A stretch of DNA of 64,000 bases from WVZL01 sp041862375. GTDB taxonomy: Bacteria; Acidobacteriota; Aminicenantia; Aminicenantales; Aminicenantaceae. The translations under genes were made by a program, and so were the position numbers. The notes under the pieces are model-generated. The model was not told where the DNA came from, did not search any database, and was given only the letters and a program-made list of their open reading frames with translations. Positions 53,601-61,252 of the stretch are shown piece by piece; position 1 is the first letter of the stretch, and the number at the start of each line of letters is the position of its first letter. The stretch lies in assembly GCA_041862375.1 (NCBI GenBank), contig JBGVTE010000050.1, positions 70,961 through 134,960 of the forward strand. Direction: 5' to 3'.

Positions 53601-55475
53601 TCACTTTACGATTATAGAATCGAACTTGCAGGTCTCATAGCATGCTCCACACTTAATACATTTTTCCTGGTCTAAGCTATGCAGTTTCCTTTTCTCTCCA
53701 GTAATAGCGTTGGTTGGACAGGGACGCACACAAGCCCCGCACCCAGTGCACGTTTTAGCATCGATTGAATATGAAATTAAATCAACACACACACCCGCTG
53801 GACATCTTTTGTTTCTGATGTGTTCATCGTATTCATTTTTAAAGTATTTCAGGGTAGTTAAAACAGGGTTGGCTGCAGTTTGGCCAAGGCCACATAGTGA
53901 TGTCTCTTTAACTGTCACGGCTATATCTTCTAATAATTCAATGTCCCCCACTTCTCCTTCGCCTTTACAAATCTTGGCAACTATTTCTCGCATTTTCTCT
54001 ATCCCTTCCCGACATGGAACACACTTACCGCAAGATTCATCTTCAAGAAAACCAAGAAAATATTTTGCTACATCCACCATACAGGTGTTTTCATCCATTA
54101 CAATCATGCCACCTGAGCCCATCATAGATCCCACTTCTGTCAATCTTTCATAGTCAACTGGCAGATCTATTAGGCTTCCTGGGATACAACCTCCCGATGG
54201 CCCACCTGTCTGAACAGCCTTGAATTTCTTGTTATTAAGAATTCCACCCCCTATCTCATAAACAATTTCACTCAGGGAAATGCCCATAGGTACTTCCACT
54301 AATCCTGTATTGTTCACTTTTCCAACTACAGAAAATACTTTTGTGCCTTTACTCTTCACCGTCCCAATCTTAGAGTACCAATGTGCACCTTTATCAATTA
54401 TTACAGGAACATTAGCCCATGTCTCAACATTGTTGATATTTGTCGGTCTGCTCCATAAGCCACTTTCTGCAGGAAAAGGGGGCCTCGGTCTCGGCCCGCT
54501 CCATCCACCTTCAATTGAGGCGATAAGAGCCATTTCCTCCCCACAAACAAAAGCTCCTGCTCCTGTATTTACCTTTACAGAGAAGCTAAAGCCTGAATTG
54601 AATATATCCTTCCCTAGTATCCCATATTCTTCAGCCTGCTTAATCGCCTGCGTGAATTTTGCGATGGCTAGCGGATACTCTGCACGGACGTAAATATATC
54701 CAGTATCAACTCCTATAGCATAAGCTCCTATTATCATTCCCTCTAAAATACTATGCGGATCTCCTTCTAATAAGCATCTGTCCATATAAGCGCCAGGATC
54801 TCCTTCATCTGCGTTACAAATTATATATTTAATCTTTCCCTTTGATGACTTGGTAATCTCCCATTTTTTACCTGTCGGGAATCCAGCACCTCCTCTACCT
54901 CTAAGCCCTGATTCGATAATGATATCTATTATTTCTTCTGGTTTCATTCCATTAAGTACTTTGTGTAATGCGAAATAGCCTCCTTTAGCAATATATTCCT
55001 CGATACTATCAGGATTTATGAAACCACAGTTTCTCAGGGCAATCTTTTTCTGCTTTTTAAAGAATCCGACATCTTGGTAGAGTGGTATGCCAGGAAATTT
55101 TGGGCTGTATCTTTCTATAATTTGGCATAATGCCCATTCTTTTTCAATTTTGTGATTGGCAATGTTTGATATGAGCTCTGGGACTTTGTTAAGAGACATT
55201 TCAGCATAGACTACCTTTGGCTTTCCTGGCTCTAAGATCTCTACTAATGGTTCTTTTTGGCAGAATCCGAGACACCCGGTTTGGCCAAGGACACAATCCA
55301 GCTTATGGTTCTTTACTTCTTTTGAAATGGATTGTAATACTTCTCGAGCTCCAGTGGAAATACCACAAGTAGACATGCCTACACTGATCTTTGTCTTGTC
55401 TGGATAAATCAAGCTTAATCCCTTTTCTCTGAGACACTCTAGATCATTCAAGGTTATTATTTTTTTATTACTCAT
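53601..55475 (-). CDS. NuoF/HydB-like NADH-binding flavoprotein with C-terminal 2x4Fe-4S ferredoxin domain
   Basis: 624 aa. An N-terminal thioredoxin-like 2Fe-2S domain (C37, C61, C68, C72) is followed by the FMN/NADH domain (GLRGRGGAGFPTGKKWE, CNADEGDPGAYMDR). A SLBB region and the N3-type cluster (ESCGKCVPCREG) come next. The C-terminus has two ferredoxin motifs (CTGCGACVRPCP and CIKCGACYETCK). This layout matches the beta subunits of bifurcating HydABC and HndC-type enzymes. It overlaps its nuoE-like partner by 8 bp. Confidence 0.92.
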   Translation of the reverse strand: MSNKKIITLNDLECLREKGLSLIYPDKTKISVGMSTCGISTGAREVLQSISKEVKNHKLDCVLGQTGCLGFCQKEPLVEILEPGKPKVVYAEMSLNKVPELISNIANHKIEKEWALCQIIERYSPKFPGIPLYQDVGFFKKQKKIALRNCGFINPDSIEEYIAKGGYFALHKVLNGMKPEEIIDIIIESGLRGRGGAGFPTGKKWEITKSSKGKIKYIICNADEGDPGAYMDRCLLEGDPHSILEGMIIGAYAIGVDTGYIYVRAEYPLAIAKFTQAIKQAEEYGILGKDIFNSGFSFSVKVNTGAGAFVCGEEMALIASIEGGWSGPRPRPPFPAESGLWSRPTNINNVETWANVPVIIDKGAHWYSKIGTVKSKGTKVFSVVGKVNNTGLVEVPMGISLSEIVYEIGGGILNNKKFKAVQTGGPSGGCIPGSLIDLPVDYERLTEVGSMMGSGGMIVMDENTCMVDVAKYFLGFLEDESCGKCVPCREGIEKMREIVAKICKGEGEVGDIELLEDIAVTVKETSLCGLGQTAANPVLTTLKYFKNEYDEHIRNKRCPAGVCVDLISYSIDAKTCTGCGACVRPCPTNAITGEKRKLHSLDQEKCIKCGACYETCKFDSIIVK

Positions 55476-55920
55476 ATTTCTTAAGCATACGTGGTATTTT
55501 CTCTTGTGTTAATCGACCGTGGGTGTCCCCATCAATTCTTATGACTGGAGCTAAACTGCAACACCCAATACATCTTACGATTTCTAAGCTGAATTTAGAA
55601 TCCACGGTTGTTGATCCTGATTTTATGTTTAGCTCTCTTTCAGTCTTTTCTAAAATTCTTACTCCTCCCCTTATATGACATGCGGTGCCTAGACAAACAT
55701 TAATTAAATGTCTTCCTCGCCGTTTCAGGCTAAAAGTTTTGTAAAAAGTTGCTAAATGATACACAAGACTAAATGGAACTCCTAATTTTTTTGCAACATA
55801 CCTTAATACCTCCAGGGGCAAGAAGCTGAATTCATTCTGAATATCTTGCAATATACTGATTGATTGTGATTTTTGCATGCTAAACTTTTCTAAAATCCTA
55901 TCAATTTTATTAAAATTCAT
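55468..55920 (-). CDS. NuoE/HydC-like 2Fe-2S subunit
   Basis: 150 aa thioredoxin-like ferredoxin. The 2Fe-2S ligands are in CLGTACHIRGG and CIGCCSLAPV. The helical N-terminus (SISILQDIQNEFSFLPLEVLRYVAKKLGVP) is typical. Pairs with the NuoF-like protein encoded next; zero to one base separates it from the preceding fusion gene. Confidence 0.94.
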   Translation of the reverse strand: MNFNKIDRILEKFSMQKSQSISILQDIQNEFSFLPLEVLRYVAKKLGVPFSLVYHLATFYKTFSLKRRGRHLINVCLGTACHIRGGVRILEKTERELNIKSGSTTVDSKFSLEIVRCIGCCSLAPVIRIDGDTHGRLTQEKIPRMLKKYE

Positions 55921-58900
55921 TTACTTCTCTAAATCACATCTTCGGCATCTTTTCGCTTCACAAATTGCCATTTCTTCTGTGTAGCCTAATTCAACTTCCT
56001 CGAAGCTTTGCAGCCTCTTATCTACACTCAGTAATGGCATCTCAGGGCGCTTTAGCTCTTCCTCTTCCTTTGTCAATTGAATAGGTTCAATCCGCATCCT
56101 AGGTCTAGGCCTTTTATATCCTTCAAACTTTTTACCTCTGATGTAACTATCAATGGATGCAGCTGCCTTTTTGCCAGCAGCTATAGCCTCTATTACTGTC
56201 GCAGGTCCAGTTACAGCATCCCCACCGGCAAAAACGCCTGGGACATTTGTTTGAAGTGTGCAGGGATCAATTGAAAGAAGATTTGACTGTGTGATTTCAA
56301 ACATATGGTCTAAAAAGGCAAGGTCCGGTGCTTGACCGGCTGCTCGTATTATTATATCGGCATCAATAACAAACTCGGAACCTTCTACTGTAATGAGATC
56401 TCTCCGACTTCTAATATCAGCCTCCCCAAGTTGGGTATGAATGCATTGCAGACCTGTTACTTTTCCTTCTTTACCTAATATTTTGCAGGGAATAGTTAGA
56501 AAGTGTATCTTTACACCTTCATCAAGAGCCTGATCGATTTCTGAGTCATCCAAAGGCATCTCTTCTTTTGATCTCTTATAAATTATATTTACTTCACTTG
56601 AGCCGAGACGCCTGCATACTCGTGCAGTGTCTACTGCGATGTAATCATCTCCTACGATAACAATCTTATCCCCAGGCTTTTTCTGGTTCCCAAGGTTTAC
56701 ATCTTTCAAGAAAGCTACACAATCAATAATGCCCTTCAATCCATCCTCTCTAGGCAATCCTAATTTTAGTGATTTATGCGCACCCGTAGCAATGAATATC
56801 GCCTTATATCCCTGTTGTTTGAGATCATCTATGCTTAGATCCTTTCCGATCGGTGTATTAGTTTTAATTTCGACTCCGAGGGCACAAATTGCATCAATTT
56901 CAGCCTTAACTATCTCTTTTGGCAGACGATAAGCTGGGATACCCACAGATAACATCCCCCCTGCTACTGGCAGTGCCTCAAATACATTAGTTCTATAGCC
57001 TAGTTGTGCTAAATTATAAGCAGCCGTTAAACCTGCCGGGCCTGACCCGATGACCGCAACTCTTTCTTCTCTTTTACCTTGTATGGATGGTCGCTTATAT
57101 CCTTCATTCTGGAACACATAGTCTGCGCAAAATCGCTTAAGTGAATGGATGGCAACAGGTTTGTCAAATTCGCCCATTTTACAATTTAACTCGCATGGAT
57201 GGTTACATACACGTCCACAGATTGCTGGAAAAGGATTATCTTCTCTAATCAAATCAACTGCTTCATTGAATTTGCCCCTTGCAATCAAGCCAATATAACT
57301 CGGTACATCTATGCCGACAGGGCAGGTATCTTGACAAGGAGTAGGTATCAACCTCTTACAAACTAATGCAGGACACCATTTATCTCTAATATGAACCTCA
57401 TACTCGTCCCTAAAATATCGCAAAGTACTCAAAACAGGATTACTCGCAGTCTGACCAAGCCCACACATTGATGCATCTTTCACTATACGGGCTAACTCTT
57501 CTACTAAATCAAGCTGTTCCCTAGTCGCACGTCCTTCTGTAATATCGGTTAATATTTCCCACAGGCGCTGGATTCCTTCTCGGCAGCTCAGACACTTCCC
57601 ACACGATTCATCGCGGAGAAAGTTCAAGAAGTATTTGGCCAGATCCACCATACAGGTGTTCTCATCCATCACTATCATCCCACCTGAGCCCATTATACTT
57701 CCTGCCTCAGCAAGTTTTTCATAATCTACTTGTAAGTCGAGCAATTCAGCAGGAATACAACCACCTGAAGGGCCGCCAGTCTGAACAGCCTTAAAATTTT
57801 TTCCAGCTGGAATCCCTCCTCCTATGTCATATATGATTTCACGCAGAGTTATGCCTATTGGAACTTCGACAAGCCCTGTATTGTTTATTTTGCCAACTAA
57901 TGAAAATATTTTTGTCCCTTTACTTCCATTAATGCCAATTTTAGAGTACCAATCAGCGCCTTTTTCAATAATTACAGGAATATTTGCCCAGGTTTCGACA
58001 TTATTAATATTTGTAGGTTTTCCCCATAAACCTTTAACTGCAGGAAAAGGAGGACGCTGACGAGGTTCGCCTACTTTTCCTTCAATAGAAGTAATCAGAG
58101 CTGTTTCTTCCCCACAGACAAAAGCTCCAGCTCCCTTACTAATGTGGATTTGAAAATTAAAGCTGGTTCCAAGGATGCTTTTTCCTAAAAGTCCCAATTT
58201 TTTCGCTTGTGAGATGGCTAAAGAAATATGTTCCACAGCCAAAGGGTATTCGCCTCGAACATAAATATAACCTTCTTCTGCTCCTATTGCGTAGGCGCCG
58301 ATGAGCATTCCTTCTAAAACCCGGTGTGGATTTCCTTCTAATAAACTTCGATCCATATAGGCTCCCGGGTCGCCTTCATCAGCATTGCATATTATAAATT
58401 TTGTATTTCCATTTGCTTTTCTTGTGAATTCCCATTTACTTCCTGTAGGGAAACCTGCTCCTCCTCTTCCTCTAAGACCAGATTGTTTCACAGCATTGAT
58501 AACTTCTTCTGATGACATTTTGCTTAAAACTTTGATGAGGGAGCTATATCCTCCGATGGAAAGATAATCATTTACATCTTTGGGATCAATGAGGGCGTTG
58601 TCACCGAGAATAATGCGCTTTTGGTGTTTATAAAAAGGAATATCATTCTCCTGGATATATTTTTCCTTTGTAATCGGATTAAAATACAAAAGTTGTTCTA
58701 TAATTTTATTATTTAAAATAGTTTGAGCAATAATATCTTTGGCGTTCTTGGGCTCGATCTTCTGGTAGAAAATATTGTGGGGATGAATAATGATGTTAGG
58801 TTCTGCCTCACAGAAACCATGGCAACCAGTGACTTTAACCTTAACTTTATCCTCTAACTTTTTTTTCTTGATGGCGTTTTTTAAAGCCTTGATTACCTTC

Positions 58901-59037
58901 AATGATCCCCTTGCCCGACCGCATGTTCCGGCTGAGACCGTAAGAACAGGGTTCTCTTCAGATTTTCTTTTTTGGATTTGGCTTTCTATGGCTTGTTTGA
59001 AATCATTGATTGAATGCATTTTCATTATATTTTTCAT
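55921..59037 (-). CDS. NuoF-GltD/NfnB-like fusion flavoprotein
   Basis: 1038 aa, an unusual fusion. Residues 1-120: thioredoxin-like 2Fe-2S domain (C39, C72, C76). 130-545: NuoF core with FMN/NADH motifs (GLRGRGGAGFPTGSKWE, NADEGDPGAYMDR) and cluster Cys 479/482/485/525. 555-640: GltD-type Fe-S domain (CQDTCPVGIDVPSYIG, CGRVCNHPCELNC). 655-965: FAD/NAD(P) two-dinucleotide-binding domain. Its FAD motif is intact (GSGPAG 664-669), but the NAD(P) motif reads G796-D-D-Y-I-A instead of GGGNxA. 1026-1034: terminal CEAKRCRRC. It could link NADH, ferredoxin and a third acceptor. Confidence 0.92.
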   Translation of the reverse strand: MKNIMKMHSINDFKQAIESQIQKRKSEENPVLTVSAGTCGRARGSLKVIKALKNAIKKKKLEDKVKVKVTGCHGFCEAEPNIIIHPHNIFYQKIEPKNAKDIIAQTILNNKIIEQLLYFNPITKEKYIQENDIPFYKHQKRIILGDNALIDPKDVNDYLSIGGYSSLIKVLSKMSSEEVINAVKQSGLRGRGGAGFPTGSKWEFTRKANGNTKFIICNADEGDPGAYMDRSLLEGNPHRVLEGMLIGAYAIGAEEGYIYVRGEYPLAVEHISLAISQAKKLGLLGKSILGTSFNFQIHISKGAGAFVCGEETALITSIEGKVGEPRQRPPFPAVKGLWGKPTNINNVETWANIPVIIEKGADWYSKIGINGSKGTKIFSLVGKINNTGLVEVPIGITLREIIYDIGGGIPAGKNFKAVQTGGPSGGCIPAELLDLQVDYEKLAEAGSIMGSGGMIVMDENTCMVDLAKYFLNFLRDESCGKCLSCREGIQRLWEILTDITEGRATREQLDLVEELARIVKDASMCGLGQTASNPVLSTLRYFRDEYEVHIRDKWCPALVCKRLIPTPCQDTCPVGIDVPSYIGLIARGKFNEAVDLIREDNPFPAICGRVCNHPCELNCKMGEFDKPVAIHSLKRFCADYVFQNEGYKRPSIQGKREERVAVIGSGPAGLTAAYNLAQLGYRTNVFEALPVAGGMLSVGIPAYRLPKEIVKAEIDAICALGVEIKTNTPIGKDLSIDDLKQQGYKAIFIATGAHKSLKLGLPREDGLKGIIDCVAFLKDVNLGNQKKPGDKIVIVGDDYIAVDTARVCRRLGSSEVNIIYKRSKEEMPLDDSEIDQALDEGVKIHFLTIPCKILGKEGKVTGLQCIHTQLGEADIRSRRDLITVEGSEFVIDADIIIRAAGQAPDLAFLDHMFEITQSNLLSIDPCTLQTNVPGVFAGGDAVTGPATVIEAIAAGKKAAASIDSYIRGKKFEGYKRPRPRMRIEPIQLTKEEEELKRPEMPLLSVDKRLQSFEEVELGYTEEMAICEAKRCRRCDLEK

Positions 59038-59038
59038 T

Positions 59039-59509
59039 CTACTTCGCTTTTTTTCTGTACTTCTTTAGAATTGAATCGACTATTTTAATAGTTGTTTGAG
59101 CGTAGTAATTACCATCCACTACCACTACTGGACCAATAGCGCAGCATCCTAGACAGGCAACAGTTTCTAAGGTAAATTGTCTGTCTTCTGTGGTGTTGCC
59201 TGCTTCTATATTCAATTTTTTTTCAAATGCATCCAAGATCTTAGGTCCCCCTCTTACATGGCAAGCGGTCCCCAAACAGACTGTGATGACATGTTCTCCC
59301 CTTGGTTCAAGACTAAAAGCTCTATAAAAAGTAGCCACTCCAATTACATCGATAAGAGGAATATCCAGGGATTTAGAGACAATTCTCAATACTTCTTGAG
59401 GGAGATAATTATATTTAGATTGAATATCTTGTAAGATGGCTATTAATGCTTTTTTTTCGTTATTATATTTTGATATGAATGATTCGACTTCTAGATTCTC
59501 TGCCTCCAA
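59039..59509 (-). CDS. NuoE/HydC-like 2Fe-2S subunit, first gene of operon
   Basis: 156 aa. The 2Fe-2S ligands are in CLGTACHVRGG and CLGCCAIGPV; N-terminal helical part as in NuoE. TTG start at 59509 with GGAGG 7 nt upstream. One base separates it from the NuoF-GltD fusion gene, so it is that protein's partner. Confidence 0.93.
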   Translation of the reverse strand: MEAENLEVESFISKYNNEKKALIAILQDIQSKYNYLPQEVLRIVSKSLDIPLIDVIGVATFYRAFSLEPRGEHVITVCLGTACHVRGGPKILDAFEKKLNIEAGNTTEDRQFTLETVACLGCCAIGPVVVVDGNYYAQTTIKIVDSILKKYRKKAK

Positions 59510-59925
59510 TGTTCTTCCTCCAGATTTATATTATTATAGAAATCAGTGAGTTATGAAGGATTTTAGGGAAAATCTGTACGTGACTCTCTTTTCCTCTTTT
59601 ATTCTCGGAAAAGCTATTTTATTTTTTCCTAAGGAGTTTAGAGAATTGGGAGAGGAAAAGGTAGTGTAATTTATTGTATTTATTAATCCTCCTTGTATGA
59701 TAAAGAGTTTTTTAAGATTGATAAAAAATTATGTTATTATTAACTCAACCTTATAACAGATATGAATTGATATTGTCAAGAATTTTTGTCGTTACAGGAA
59801 GGATTTCGTTTTCCATGGTAGAGGGTCTTTGGGAATGGCTTAGCTCCCGTCCAGATTTTTAGATAAAAAAAACAGACAAGAATTTTTATTTCAGGTAATC
59901 CTGTAAGGTGTTTAGGTCTAAATTT
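59510..59925. other. 416-bp spacer: leader of the NuoEF operon and a possible small frame
   Basis: Holds the leftward operon promoter and a leader of about 235 nt. Within it, on the plus strand, 59553-59669 could encode a 38-aa peptide (starts MKDFRENLYV, ends GEEKVV) without a convincing ribosome-binding site. A short CAGG-TAAT-CCTG palindrome lies near 59895. No riboswitch class is recognised. Confidence 0.4.
59751..59779 (-). promoter_or_regulatory. strong sigma-70-type promoter of the NuoEF/GltB-like operon
   Basis: Minus-strand TTGACA (59779-59774), exactly 17 bp, TTATAA (59756-59751). The initiation site would be near 59744, leaving a 235-nt leader before the TTG start. Confidence 0.75.
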
Positions 59926-60231
59926 TTACTTTTTGAGCCTTCGACCTAATATTTCTTCCACATCCTCTACTTTACCCTCGAGTCTTTCCTTCGCTTTTTC
60001 TCTATCATCTATGGTGATAAAAGTCATGACTCGAGAACAGTACTGTTTCATCTTAAAGTGACATTCCTTAAGTAATTCCGTGAGTTCGTCCCATTCGCCT
60101 TCAACAATAGTCCCCATGGCTGTGAGTTTATAGGGAAGGCCGCTTGCATCTACTATATCTACTACTTTTGCTACAAGCTCACAGAGTGATTCTCCTTTTC
60201 CTATGGGAACAATGCTAAATTCGATGATCAT
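59926..60231 (-). CDS. MTH1187/YkoF-type thiamine-binding family protein
   Basis: 101 aa. The opening IIEFSIVPIGKGESLCELVAKVVDIVDASGLPY and the TAMGTIVEGEWDELTELLKECH core match the MTH1187 (thiamine-binding) fold. Some members bind thiamine or its precursor; the biological role is unsettled. Coupled to speD by a 4-bp overlap. Confidence 0.88.
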   Translation of the reverse strand: MIIEFSIVPIGKGESLCELVAKVVDIVDASGLPYKLTAMGTIVEGEWDELTELLKECHFKMKQYCSRVMTFITIDDREKAKERLEGKVEDVEEILGRRLKK

Positions 60232-60662
60232 TTTTTTGCTTCTTCCTTTTCAAAATCCTCTTCCCAGGTGACAAAGCTGTGATAGAAGATTTTGTCGCCT
60301 TCTTCGATTCCACGAGTAATTTCAGTGATATGGGATGTGGAAGCTCCAAAAGCTTCCAGCGCATAGATTACAGCTCTTTCCGGATCTATGTTACTTCCGC
60401 ATGTGTATATATCCAATGCTACATATCCATACTCAGGCCACGTGTGAGTTGAAATATGGGATTCTGAAATAACCACGGCACCGCTTACTCCGTGTGGAGG
60501 AAATTTGCTGAAGGAAATTGACCAGACCTGGGCTCCTGCGATTTCTGCTGCCTTCACTAATATTTGTTGAACCTTTTCAACACTAGCGATAATTTTGGGC
60601 TTACAACCAGAAGCTTCAACAATGTAATGATGACCTATAACAGTATGAATTTTTTTTGGCAT
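60228..60662 (-). CDS. speD: S-adenosylmethionine decarboxylase proenzyme
   Basis: 144 aa prokaryotic class 1B enzyme that makes decarboxylated SAM for spermidine. The self-cleavage region ISESHISTHTWPEYGY has the Glu-Ser junction that generates the pyruvoyl group; the ALDIYTCG stretch with the catalytic Cys follows. AGGAG lies 8 nt before the ATG. No speE is nearby in this window. Confidence 0.95.
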   Translation of the reverse strand: MPKKIHTVIGHHYIVEASGCKPKIIASVEKVQQILVKAAEIAGAQVWSISFSKFPPHGVSGAVVISESHISTHTWPEYGYVALDIYTCGSNIDPERAVIYALEAFGASTSHITEITRGIEEGDKIFYHSFVTWEEDFEKEEAKK

Positions 60663-60691
60663 AGCATTTTCTCCTAAGAATGAATGAATAA

Positions 60692-60719
60692 ATTATGGCA
60701 TATTTCTCCTTTTAGTCAA
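60692..60719 (-). promoter_or_regulatory. extended -10 promoter for speD
   Basis: Minus-strand TTGACT (60719-60714), 16 bp, CATAAT (60697-60692) with TGC immediately upstream; about 30 bp before the speD ATG. Confidence 0.65.
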
Positions 60720-60733
60720 GAATTCTTTTGAGG

Positions 60734-60815
60734 TCAGGCTTTGCTATCCACATAAACAGAGGACTTCAATGTTTCTCCTAGGCGTTATTTCGTGATAAAG
60801 CTCGATCCGGTAACT
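60734..60815 (+). repeat. dispersed intergenic repeat, split copy
   Basis: TCAGGCTTTGCT (60734-60745) is the reverse complement of 27597-27608. ATTTCGTGATAAAGC (60787-60801) equals 19271-19285. GATAAAGCTCGATCCGG followed by TAACT (60794-60815) equals 27615-27637 apart from one missing G. The two motifs here have opposite relative orientation and greater distance than at 27.6 kb. Confidence 0.55.
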
Positions 60816-61122
60816 TCCCCCTGCATCGTTCAAGGTGGAAATTTGTAATTTTTTTTTACATTTTGTAAATATTTCTTGTGAATTTTTGCAAAAAAAATAT
60901 TATTCTCCATTCTTTCTTGTCGGAGAGAAGAGGCCTCTTAGCGCAGTTTTATCTCAGTTTTTAGAAGAAGTTTAACTGCGATTACAGTGATACTATGTTT
61001 TGTTAACTCCGTAACTCAGAATATATAAAAATAATCTCTCTTTTCTCTCTCTCAGAGTGAATTATTTATGTTGTAATAAGAAGAGGTAATTATAAATCGT
61101 TGTAAAGAGGTTTTCTTTATTG

Positions 61123-61139
61123 TTGGCACGAAAAATGCT
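61123..61139 (+). promoter_or_regulatory. sigma-54 (RpoN) promoter
   Basis: TTGGCACG-AAAA-ATGCT: the -24 GG and -12 GC are exactly 10 bp apart and the -24 element is perfect consensus. Initiation would be about 100 bp upstream of the peptidase ATG at 61253. Confidence 0.8.
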
Positions 61140-61252
61140 AGTTTTTAACGTGAGGCTGGAAGTTTTTGCTGCAAGGATTAGCCTTGTGAGAGAGAAGATA
61201 AAAATTCTTTATTCTAATTCTATTAATTTTACTTTTTTGATAAAATAAATAA

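Larger units (their letters stand above)
60663..61252. other. 590-bp divergent regulatory region
   Basis: Contains the speD promoter on the left. It also holds dispersed repeat fragments at 60734-60745 and 60787-60815, and a TTTACA-TTT-TGTAAA palindrome near 60860. The sigma-54 promoter of the M1-like peptidase gene and about 100 nt of its leader complete the region. The stretch 60850-61120 is AT-rich without a reading frame I trust; activator binding sites would be expected here. Confidence 0.6.

Noticed and set aside
52012..59509. FeFe-hydrogenase operon
   Set aside because: NuoE/F and ferredoxin-like subunits are present, but no H-cluster domain with its L1-L3 cysteine motifs occurs in any product.
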